Source: Methylotenera_A sp040387095 (GTDB lineage Bacteria > Pseudomonadota > Gammaproteobacteria > Burkholderiales > Methylophilaceae). Taken from it: a DNA stretch of 41,533 nucleotides. The stretch lies in the NCBI GenBank assembly GCA_040387095.1, contig JAZKEJ010000024.1, positions 1-41,533 on the forward strand. The letters run 5' to 3'. This document shows positions 1 to 6,793 of the stretch, piece after piece. Position numbers and translations under genes: made by a program. Within the stretch, counting starts at the first letter, position 1. Every line of letters starts with the position of its first letter. The notes below the pieces were generated by a model. The model did not search any database and was not told where the DNA came from. It was given only the letters and a program-made list of their open reading frames with translations.

Positions 1-578
1 TTCTTAATCAAGCTATCTATGCCGTTTTGGCGAATTTCTTGCGTAAATTGACCGCGATAATTCGTTACCAAGCTCACGCTCTCAATCACAATGTCATATA
101 CTTTCCACGCGTCTGTCTGTTTTTCTAATGCATAATCCACCGAAATGGGCTGACCACCTGGTTGCAATATTATCGTTTTTACAGTTGCGCTGTTGGCGCC
201 ATCAGCCAAACGCAAAGGCTTATATTCAATTACTTGGTTTTTATATTTAGACAAAGCTGTGGCATAAGTGCGCAATAACAAAGTGCGGAACTCTGCCTGA
301 AAAGCGGCCTTTTGATCAGGCGTTGCATTTGACCAGTTTTTACCCAACACCAAACGTGAAACGCGATCAAAGTTAAAATTAGGCAAAATCTTTTCTTCTG
401 CCAATTCAAATATTTTTTGCTGATTGCCAGCCTGAATGTCCTTGTCATTTTTAACAATGGCCAATACATCTTCTGCCGTGCGCTTTACCAATTCGTCTGG
501 TGATTCTGCTACTGCAACACCAGCGAAACACAGCATACTGGCTGCAATTATTAGTTGTTTTACTACTTTTTTAATCAT
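1..578 (-). CDS. mlaC: MlaC, periplasmic phospholipid-binding protein (3' end cut by window edge)
   Basis: MlaC is the soluble periplasmic shuttle that carries phospholipid between the outer-membrane MlaA complex and the inner-membrane MlaFEDB transporter. The reading frame is open from the ATG at 576-578 to the left edge, about 192 codons. It starts with a signal peptide (MIKKVVKQLIIAASMLCFAG, then VAVA/ES as a likely cleavage site). The MlaC/Ttg2D-type body follows, with segments such as ILPNFNFDRVSRLVLGKNW, EFRTLLLRTYATALSKY and WKVYDIVIESVSLVTNYRGQF. Family members are about 200-215 residues, so only a few C-terminal residues are missing. It lies 35 bp behind mlaD in the mlaFEDC order and is probably the last or next-to-last gene of that operon. 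Whether mlaB follows cannot be seen. Confidence 0.93.
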   Translation of the reverse strand, partial: MIKKVVKQLIIAASMLCFAGVAVAESPDELVKRTAEDVLAIVKNDKDIQAGNQQKIFELAEEKILPNFNFDRVSRLVLGKNWSNATPDQKAAFQAEFRTLLLRTYATALSKYKNQVIEYKPLRLADGANSATVKTIILQPGGQPISVDYALEKQTDAWKVYDIVIESVSLVTNYRGQFTQEIRQNGIDSLIK

Positions 579-613
579 GTGTAATCCTAAATTAACTTAA
601 TGTTATGCTTATT

Positions 614-1183
614 TTAAGGCGCTTCTGGTTGAGGATGTGCATCAAGCGGGCTTGTACCTAACGCATCACCATTGGTTTTGGTTGATGCGCCAGCCGCTGA
701 ACCATTTGAATCAGATGATTTCTCTACTGGCTCCGCCGCTTTATTGTATAAAAACTGGCTAATCATTTTTTCCAACACCACGGCATCTTGGGTTTGTATG
801 ATTTTGTCGCCGTTGGCTAAATTCACTTCGTCTCCGCCAGCTTCCAAACCTATGTATTGCTCGCCCAACAAGCCAGCCGTATAAATGCTTGCAAACGTAT
901 CTTTTGGAAATTGGTAACGTTTGTCGATACTCAGACTGACCACCGCCTCAAAAGTTGCTGTATCAAACGTAATGTCTGCTACACGCCCCACTACAACGCC
1001 AGCGCTTTTTACCGGTGCACGTGGTTTTAAGCCGCCGATATTCTCATAGTTAGCCGTCACTGTATAGGTTTCACCAATAGTACCCGTGGTTAAATTGCCT
1101 ACTTTCATGGCTAATCCAAGCAAGGCGGCAAGACCCAATGCCACAAAGATTCCTACCCATAAATCAATTGTTGTTCTTTCCAT
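614..1183 (-). CDS. mlaD: MlaD, MCE-domain subunit of the phospholipid transporter
   Basis: This 189-residue protein has one N-terminal membrane helix (about residues 8-28, DLWVGIFVALGLAALLG) and a single MCE domain (about 38-118). Conserved pieces are YTVTANYENIGGLKPRAPVK, GVVVGRVADI and FASIYTAGLLGEQYIGLEAG. MlaD hexamers sit on the periplasmic face of the MlaFEB core and form the hydrophobic channel for lipid. The last 40 or so residues are rich in Ser, Ala, Gly and Pro and are probably disordered, a common variable tail in this family. The gene lies 18 bp after mlaE and 35 bp before mlaC, so it is surely cotranscribed with them. Confidence 0.95.
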   Translation of the reverse strand: MERTTIDLWVGIFVALGLAALLGLAMKVGNLTTGTIGETYTVTANYENIGGLKPRAPVKSAGVVVGRVADITFDTATFEAVVSLSIDKRYQFPKDTFASIYTAGLLGEQYIGLEAGGDEVNLANGDKIIQTQDAVVLEKMISQFLYNKAAEPVEKSSDSNGSAAGASTKTNGDALGTSPLDAHPQPEAP

Positions 1184-1201
1184 CGCCGTACTCCTATTAC
1201 C

Positions 1202-2008
1202 TTACATGCTAATCATAAATGAGGTTAATACAAAATCTAAGCCTAAAATTGCTAATGATGATGTCACTACCGTTCTTGTCGTCGCGCGGCTAACGCCCTC
1301 TGCGGTTGGCGGTGCATCGTAGCCTTCAAACAAAGCAATCATGGTGCACGCAACACCAAATACAAGGCTTTTAATCACGCCATTTAAAATATCAATCTGC
1401 CAATCTACGTTGGCCTGCATTTGCGACCAAAATGCACCTGCATCCACTCCAATTAATGGAACGGCGACTAAATATCCACCCAAAATACCGACCATTGAAA
1501 ACAGTGCAGCTAAAATTGGCATGGCAATCACACCCGCCCAGAAACGCGGTGCAATCACGCGTGCAATTGGGCTAACTGCCATCATTTCCATTGCAGACAA
1601 CTGCTCAGTCGCTTTCATTAAGCCAATTTCTGCCGTAATGGCTGTGCCTGCGCGACCGGCAAACAGTAAAGCGGTAACCACTGGACCTAATTCGCGCAGC
1701 AATGACAGTGCAACCAAAACGCCGATTGATTCAGATGAGCCATATCTTTGCAGCGTGTAATAACCTTGTAACGCCAGCACCATGCCGACAAAAAACGCCG
1801 ACACCAAAATGATGATTAAGGATAAAACACCAGTAAAATAGATTTCGCGAATAGTTAAGTGAAACCTGCGGAAGCTCTCGCCAGAATAAGCTAACGTTAA
1901 CCCAAATAACCGCGCACCTGCACCTAATCGCCAAATGCGCTCGCTAAAACCTTGCCCGATACTACGCAAGGTGCGTACTAGCCCTACCAGAATACTGGAA
2001 CGCATCAT
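1202..2008 (-). CDS. mlaE: MlaE, inner-membrane permease of the phospholipid transporter
   Basis: This 268-residue integral membrane protein belongs to the MlaE/YrbE permease family and has about five hydrophobic segments. The family core is visible at about residues 100-165: LLRELGPVVTALLFAGRAG, TAITAEIGLMKATEQLSAM and VIAPRFWAGVIAMPILA. It pairs with the MlaF ATPase as the membrane core of the retrograde lipid transporter. The start is one of two adjacent ATG codons (2006-2008 or 2003-2005). The outer one overlaps the mlaF stop as ATGA, which suggests coupled translation and is the start chosen here. MlaD and MlaC follow downstream. Confidence 0.95.
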   Translation of the reverse strand: MMRSSILVGLVRTLRSIGQGFSERIWRLGAGARLFGLTLAYSGESFRRFHLTIREIYFTGVLSLIIILVSAFFVGMVLALQGYYTLQRYGSSESIGVLVALSLLRELGPVVTALLFAGRAGTAITAEIGLMKATEQLSAMEMMAVSPIARVIAPRFWAGVIAMPILAALFSMVGILGGYLVAVPLIGVDAGAFWSQMQANVDWQIDILNGVIKSLVFGVACTMIALFEGYDAPPTAEGVSRATTRTVVTSSLAILGLDFVLTSFMISM

Positions 2009-2838
2009 GAGCCGCGTCCCACTTTCTCAAAATCCAATAAATCGCTCTTATAATCGCCCGCTGCATAGTGGAACGGCACAGGACCATCTTTTTCACCGTA
2101 TACAAATTGATGTACGAATGGCAAGTTGGATTTACGTAAATCGTCAGGCGTGCCTTCTGCAGCCACTACTCCATCAGCAACGAAGTAGACATAATCCGCG
2201 ATGGTAAACGTCTCTTTTACATCATGCGAAACGATAATTGATGTGGCGCCAAGCGCATCATTCAAAGTGCGAATCAAATCGCAGATAACAGCCATAGAAA
2301 TAGGATCTAAACCTGCAAAAGGCTCGTCATACATAATAATATCCGGGTCTAGTGCAATAGCGCGAGCAAGCGCGACACGACGTGCCATACCGCCAGATAA
2401 TTCGGTTGGCATTAACTTATGCGCACCACGTAAACCAACGGCATTTAATTTCATGATCACCAGATCATGAATCATGCTTTCCGGTAAATCCGTATGTTCA
2501 CGCATCGGAAAAGCCACATTTTCATATACGGATAAATCAGTGAACAATGCGCCCTGCTGAAATAGCATGCCCATTTTGCGGCGTAATTTATAAATACCAG
2601 CGCGATTTTGTTGATGCACAATTTGACCTTCTACACGCGCTTCACCTTTGCTTGGCGCAAGCTGGCCGCCAATTAAACGTAAAAGTGTGGTTTTACCGCT
2701 GCCGCTACCGCCCATAATGGCAATTACTTTGCCACGTGGAAAAACCATATTGATGCCTTGATGCAACATACGGTTTTTGTAGCCGAATGAGAGATTGTTA
2801 ATCTCTACAATATTTTCTCTTAAGATGTTTGAACTCAT
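2005..2838 (-). CDS. mlaF: MlaF, ATP-binding subunit of the phospholipid transporter
   Basis: This 277-residue ABC ATPase has Walker A GGSGSGKTT (about residues 43-51), signature LSGGMARRVALARAIAL, Walker B IIMYDEPFAGLDPI and switch His in SIIVSHDV. It powers lipid movement through MlaE and MlaD. It is the first gene of the mlaFEDC operon, and its TGA overlaps the mlaE ATG by four bases. Upstream on the minus strand, a possible promoter reads TTGAAT (2871-2876), 17 bp, TAAAAT (2848-2853). It would leave a leader of only a few bases, so either the mRNA is nearly leaderless or this is not the real promoter. No strong Shine-Dalgarno sequence is visible before the ATG. Confidence 0.96.
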   Translation of the reverse strand: MSSNILRENIVEINNLSFGYKNRMLHQGINMVFPRGKVIAIMGGSGSGKTTLLRLIGGQLAPSKGEARVEGQIVHQQNRAGIYKLRRKMGMLFQQGALFTDLSVYENVAFPMREHTDLPESMIHDLVIMKLNAVGLRGAHKLMPTELSGGMARRVALARAIALDPDIIMYDEPFAGLDPISMAVICDLIRTLNDALGATSIIVSHDVKETFTIADYVYFVADGVVAAEGTPDDLRKSNLPFVHQFVYGEKDGPVPFHYAAGDYKSDLLDFEKVGRGS

Positions 2839-2912
2839 TTGATATGCATTTTAATTTTGTAGACATTCTAATTCAAAATGCATAACTAGCGATAGTTTAA
2901 ATGGGCAATACA

Positions 2913-2940
2913 AAACATAAAGCCCGCGATTAAGCGGGCT
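2913..2940 (-). terminator. Intrinsic terminator of the pilin-like gene
   Basis: The perfect 7-bp stem AGCCCGC / GCGGGCT (2921-2927 and 2934-2940) has a 6-nt loop. On the minus strand it is followed by a T-rich run (TTTATGTTTTG). It lies just past the stop at 2963 and before the mlaF start, so it separates the pilin-like gene from the mla operon. Confidence 0.8.
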
Positions 2941-2962
2941 CTTAAATAGGTTGTCAATAAGC

Positions 2963-3610
2963 TCAGAGCGACATACACACCGTGTATTGTGCTGCTGGGG
3001 CAGCAACTACGTCTTCTGTCGGCAAGCCAAGGCCTGGCGTTCCACTCACAACAACACGCACATTCCCTGTCGCGGTATTACCATCATCTAAAGTGGTATC
3101 CAACTGCGTAGCATCTCTACCCAAAATTAAATCGGAACATACCGCATATGCGCCCTGCATACCTTCAATAGTATCAAAGTCTGCAGCAATGCTTTGTATA
3201 CCTAATCTTCCACCAGCTGCATTTCTTGGTTCAAACTCTGGAACGCCAGTCACTGTAGAACCAGGGGCTAAACCTGCCAACCTTACATGCTGCCAAAATA
3301 AATATGACTCATCACCTTCATCTGCAGAATTCCAAGCGCCATCAATACGTCCATTATTTGCATTTCCAGCGTCTGGATTTGTTGCCCCAGCTAAATGTGT
3401 TTCTGCTATTGCATCATCGCCTGGCAACGCCCTGAATCTATCTTGATAACCGTACACATAAACTTGTACGTTTTGGAAGTCGCGTGTGATATTTTTTACG
3501 CGCGCACTATTAATCAGTTCTTGCCCTCTTAACACACCGCCTAGCAACAAGCCAATAATGACCAATACAATTGCTAGTTCGATGAGGGTAAAACCTGTTT
3601 GTTTATTCAT
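2963..3610 (-). CDS. Type IV pilin-like protein with class III signal peptide
   Basis: This 215-residue protein begins MNKQTGFTLIELAIVLVIIG, a classic prepilin leader. PilD would cleave after Gly7 and methylate Phe8, and Glu12 is the conserved Glu5 of the mature pilin. The hydrophobic helix runs to about residue 30. The globular part is Gly/Asp/Asn-rich (PDAGNANNGRIDGAW). It has two Cys near the C-terminus (AVCSDLI and YTVCMSL) about 55 residues apart that could form the pilin D-loop disulfide. It stands alone, with its own terminator and a sigma-54-type promoter (3680-3695), which argues for a regulated pilin rather than a minor pseudopilin from a type II secretion operon. Major pilin, minor pilin or pseudopilin cannot be decided from sequence alone. 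Confidence 0.85.
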   Translation of the reverse strand: MNKQTGFTLIELAIVLVIIGLLLGGVLRGQELINSARVKNITRDFQNVQVYVYGYQDRFRALPGDDAIAETHLAGATNPDAGNANNGRIDGAWNSADEGDESYLFWQHVRLAGLAPGSTVTGVPEFEPRNAAGGRLGIQSIAADFDTIEGMQGAYAVCSDLILGRDATQLDTTLDDGNTATGNVRVVVSGTPGLGLPTEDVVAAPAAQYTVCMSL

Positions 3611-3679
3611 TGTGGTATCCTTTTAACCAGTATTATGATGTGATTTTTGATGACAATATCACATTTTTTTAATATTTGA

Positions 3680-3695
3680 TGCAAACAATATGCCA
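3680..3695 (-). promoter_or_regulatory. Sigma-54 promoter for the pilin-like gene
   Basis: Read on the minus strand the site is TGGCATATTGTTTGCA. It matches the sigma-54 consensus TGGCACRNNNNTTGCW at every defined base except C to T at one position of the -24 block, and the invariant GG and GC have the correct 10-bp gap. Transcription would start near 3669, giving a leader of about 58 nt before the ATG at 3610. Sigma-54 promoters need an enhancer-binding activator; PilR, encoded at 28734-30125, is the natural candidate. A TGTGTC at 3810-3815 (minus) could be part of an activator site, but that is weak. Confidence 0.75.
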
Positions 3696-3834
3696 ATTAG
3701 CTTAAGCTATATCTAGCTTAGTTTGAGAGTTATTTAACTCAATATGCAGTTAACTTACCATTCAGCCTCAATAAGTCTGTTGATATTTCGTCATAATCGG
3801 CAGATTATTGACACATTTGCAATACAACTGCCAT

Positions 3835-3848
3835 TTGATATGGATCAA
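3835..3848. promoter_or_regulatory. FNR/Anr-type palindrome TTGAT-N4-ATCAA
   Basis: The sequence TTGATATGGATCAA is an exact match to the FNR-family operator TTGATNNNNATCAA. It ends five bases before the kinase ATG at 3854, where a bound regulator would block transcription or translation initiation of that gene. It is also about 170 bp upstream of the sigma-54 start site of the divergent pilin-like gene. The match is seen in the sequence; binding is inferred. Confidence 0.5.
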
Positions 3849-3853
3849 AACTT

Positions 3854-5566
3854 ATGTTTAAAGCGCTATTTAACTACAATAAAATAAATATTATTTTGGT
3901 CAAACATTCGCATCGGGTTTTAGCGTTAATGCTACTTGCTCTGCATGCATTTTTAATTTGGGGTATTGGTACCGATTATCTCAAACAGACGCTTTTTTTA
4001 TGTACTTATGCTTTGTTTTTATTGTGGCAACCTATCTGGCGTAGCACTGAAAAACTATCTCGGCCTGCACTTGCCATTTTTATTGGTGTCGGCGTTCTTG
4101 GCTTTTCTTACTCCAGCTGGTGGTTAACTGCACTTTGGCTATCCATTTTATTTGGCTTGCTGGGCGGACGAATTTTTTCGGATGAAACCAAAGCCAACCG
4201 TGTCGTACATATTCTAGCGGCCAGTTATTTACTATCCATGTTATTACTTTGGGTGGTGCCAAAACTGTTAAATGCATCCAATGACTTAGAAGCAGCCACT
4301 TTCGTTATAAGTTATTTCATCCCGTTGCTACCTCTGTCAATTTTGTTTATCCGCAATCAAACCAATAAATCAGGTCAGCAACCAGTTTTAGACTTTTTTT
4401 ATACGCTATTACTGATGTTGGTCGCGTTAATTCTAGTGCTTGGCAGTTACGCAATTGGTACTCTAAATACGGTTAATTATATTCAAGTGATGTTTATTAC
4501 TATATTCAGCCTGGCTTTTGTGTTGATGGCTTTTAGTTTTTTGTGGCAGCCCAGCACACGTTTTTCCGGCGTTGAACTATTGATGTCGCGCTATTTGTTA
4601 AGTATTGGCATGCCTTTTGAAAAATGGATTAAAAGCATCGCGGCTTTGGGTGAAATTGAATCAACGCCTAATGGTTTTGTGCAGGCTGCGATGGTTGAGA
4701 TGACTTCGCTACCTTGGGTTTCTGGCGTTTCCTGGCTAGCAGATGAAACACAAGGAAAATTGGGCGAATCATCTAAACATCAAACCAATTTTAGCTTTAA
4801 AGATTTCCATATGACATTGCATACTAACTGGCAAATTTCGCCTGCTTTGTATGTGCATGTGAAATTATTAACCCAAATTATGGGTGAATTTTATGATGCC
4901 AAACGTCGAGAGGAAACGTTGCGCCAGAATGCTTATATGCAGGCGTTTTATGAAACTGGCTCGCGTTTAACGCATGATATTAAAAATATTTTACAGTCGG
5001 TTGGCACGCTGGTTTCTGCGGCAGAGCAAACGGAAGATAAAGATAACGCTGCTTTACTCCAATTAATTCGCAAACAATTGCCCGTGTTAAATCTGCGTAT
5101 AGCGGCAACCTTAGACAAACTTAAAGCACCAAACGAGGAAAAAAAACGGGTAGAAAAAATGTCTGCCTGGTGGAAAAATTTACAATTGCGCCATACACAA
5201 GATCAAATTGAATTTAAGGCGAACGATTTGCCGAAACAAGATATCAATGCAGAGGTGCTGGACAGCGTGCTGGATAATTTACTCAATAACGCGATGGAAA
5301 AAGCCAAATACCAACCTGATACCATCATTAAGGTGGAAATGCATGGCGATGCTGACAGCCATTTTTGCATCGATGTGACTGATTCAGGCAAAGCGATGGA
5401 TGCAGCGATTGCGCATGATCTGTTTAAAAAACATATCGCCTCGCATAGCGGCTTGGGCGTTGGCTTGTATCACGCGGCGCAAGATGCCAAACAGGCGGGC
5501 TACGATTTAAGTTTAGATAGCAACGTCAATGGTACGGTGCGTTTCAAAGTAAAGTTAACCACTTAA
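3854..5566 (+). CDS. Orphan membrane sensor histidine kinase
   Basis: This 570-residue kinase has a hydrophobic N-terminal third with about seven to eight membrane helices (residues ~18-235). A linker of about 110 residues with possible GAF-like character follows (residues ~245-355). The H-box is SRLTHDIKNILQSVG, with phospho-acceptor His374. The ATPase domain shows an N-box (LDNLLNNAMEKA), a G1-like box (VTDSGKAMD) and a G2 box (GLGVGLYHA). The HDxKN form of the H-box and the polytopic sensor recall PrsK-type kinases of PEP-CTERM/exopolysaccharide systems, but that is only a resemblance. No response regulator is adjacent, so its partner is unknown. A perfect FNR-type site lies directly before the ATG, and the upstream gene is a divergent pilin-like gene. 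No good Shine-Dalgarno sequence is visible. Confidence 0.85.
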   Translation: MFKALFNYNKINIILVKHSHRVLALMLLALHAFLIWGIGTDYLKQTLFLCTYALFLLWQPIWRSTEKLSRPALAIFIGVGVLGFSYSSWWLTALWLSILFGLLGGRIFSDETKANRVVHILAASYLLSMLLLWVVPKLLNASNDLEAATFVISYFIPLLPLSILFIRNQTNKSGQQPVLDFFYTLLLMLVALILVLGSYAIGTLNTVNYIQVMFITIFSLAFVLMAFSFLWQPSTRFSGVELLMSRYLLSIGMPFEKWIKSIAALGEIESTPNGFVQAAMVEMTSLPWVSGVSWLADETQGKLGESSKHQTNFSFKDFHMTLHTNWQISPALYVHVKLLTQIMGEFYDAKRREETLRQNAYMQAFYETGSRLTHDIKNILQSVGTLVSAAEQTEDKDNAALLQLIRKQLPVLNLRIAATLDKLKAPNEEKKRVEKMSAWWKNLQLRHTQDQIEFKANDLPKQDINAEVLDSVLDNLLNNAMEKAKYQPDTIIKVEMHGDADSHFCIDVTDSGKAMDAAIAHDLFKKHIASHSGLGVGLYHAAQDAKQAGYDLSLDSNVNGTVRFKVKLTT

Positions 5567-5616
5567 AAAGCATCAATTTTTATGCCTATTTGAGTGGTTA
5601 ATATAATTAAGTAGTT

Positions 5617-6762
5617 CTACAGCTCACCATAAGAATGCAAGCCACTTAAGAACATATTCACACCCAAAAAGGCGAAGGTTGTGACCAACAAACCAATCAA
5701 CGCCCACCAAGCTAAAACCGGTCCACGCAGGCCTTTAATCATGCGTAAATGCAGCCATGCAGCGTAATTCAACCACACAATCAATGCCCACGTTTCTTTT
5801 GGATCCCAGCTCCAATAACCGCCCCACGCTTCAGCTGCCCACATTGCACCCAAAATAGTTGCAATGGTGAAAAACGCAAAACCGACAGCAATCGATTTGT
5901 ACATCACGTCATCAAGCACTTCTAAACTAGGCAAACGGCTGGCTAAAATACCTTTTTTGGCCAACAAGTAAGCACTTGCTACCATGGCCGCCAATGAAAA
6001 TGCTCCGTACCCTATAAAGTTAGCCGGCACGTGGATTTTCATCCAATAACTCTGTAACGCTGGCACTAGGGGCTGAATTTCATCTGCACCACGACTAAAT
6101 CTGTACCATAAAATGAATACAACTGCGGCATTGATAATCAGCAATACAAAGCCGCCAAGCTGTTTGGTTTTAAATTTATCTTCATAATGCAGATATAGAA
6201 GTGCGGTAATCAAGCAGAATAAAATGAACACTTCATACAAATTGCTGATGGGAATGTGTCCAACATCTGGCGCGATTAAATACGACTCATACCAGCGCAC
6301 CATCAAGCCAACAAAGCCAAATAGTACAGCGCTCCATGTCAGTGCTGACGCCACATTGCCGGCAAAATCGCTGCGTTTGAACATGGCAAACCAATAGGTA
6401 AGCATGGCTAAAATAAATAGCACATTCATCCACATCACCGCAGACTGGCTGGAGATGAGGAATTTTAATAAAAATGACTGTGTGGCGCGCGCCTGGTCGC
6501 CATCGTAGAAGCTGATGGAAATTAAGCTGATAACGCCAATACCAATCACCAGCTTAGCCAGGTTTTTCCAACGCCAGCCTAAATAACTAAAAACAATCGC
6601 CGCACCAAACAAAAAGCCTGCTTCGTAAATATCCATATATTGAGAATATTTGCTGTAAGCGAAGATAGCGCCCGCCATTAGCAAAATGGCATATAACCAA
6701 TCTTGCACTTTTAAGGTTTGCCACAATGTCTTAGGCGCGAAATTTGATGCGTTTGTGTTCAT
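5617..6762 (-). CDS. ccsB: CcsB/ResC (CcsA-family), System II cytochrome c synthase subunit
   Basis: This 381-residue polytopic membrane protein carries the tryptophan-rich haem-handling motif near the C-terminus (about 305-325: WAAEAWGGYWSWDPKETWAL). Flanking conserved His are in KIHVPANFIGYG and AAWLHLRM. Together with ResB it moves haem across the inner membrane and attaches it to CXXCH motifs of periplasmic cytochromes c (System II). Naming differs between organisms: ccsA, ccsB and resC have all been used for this family. It lies 31 bp behind resB in the same operon. The cytochrome c4 gene is just upstream, which is a likely substrate of the pair. Confidence 0.93.
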   Translation of the reverse strand: MNTNASNFAPKTLWQTLKVQDWLYAILLMAGAIFAYSKYSQYMDIYEAGFLFGAAIVFSYLGWRWKNLAKLVIGIGVISLISISFYDGDQARATQSFLLKFLISSQSAVMWMNVLFILAMLTYWFAMFKRSDFAGNVASALTWSAVLFGFVGLMVRWYESYLIAPDVGHIPISNLYEVFILFCLITALLYLHYEDKFKTKQLGGFVLLIINAAVVFILWYRFSRGADEIQPLVPALQSYWMKIHVPANFIGYGAFSLAAMVASAYLLAKKGILASRLPSLEVLDDVMYKSIAVGFAFFTIATILGAMWAAEAWGGYWSWDPKETWALIVWLNYAAWLHLRMIKGLRGPVLAWWALIGLLVTTFAFLGVNMFLSGLHSYGEL

Positions 6763-6793
6763 GATTGCTTCCTTGATTTGTCCGCATACTTTA

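Noticed and set aside
230..469. 79-codon minus-strand frame at the left edge
   Set aside because: It is an out-of-frame shadow of mlaC, which is open in another frame from 578 to the edge and has clear family sequence.
2982..3446. 154-codon plus-strand frame opposite the pilin-like gene
   Set aside because: It is antisense to a gene with an unmistakable prepilin leader; its composition is Ser/Pro-rich with no family pattern.
5555..5601. Inverted repeat TTAACCACT/AGTGGTTAA after the orphan kinase as a terminator
   Set aside because: The loop is 29 nt and no T run follows; it may be a weak structure but does not qualify as a terminator.
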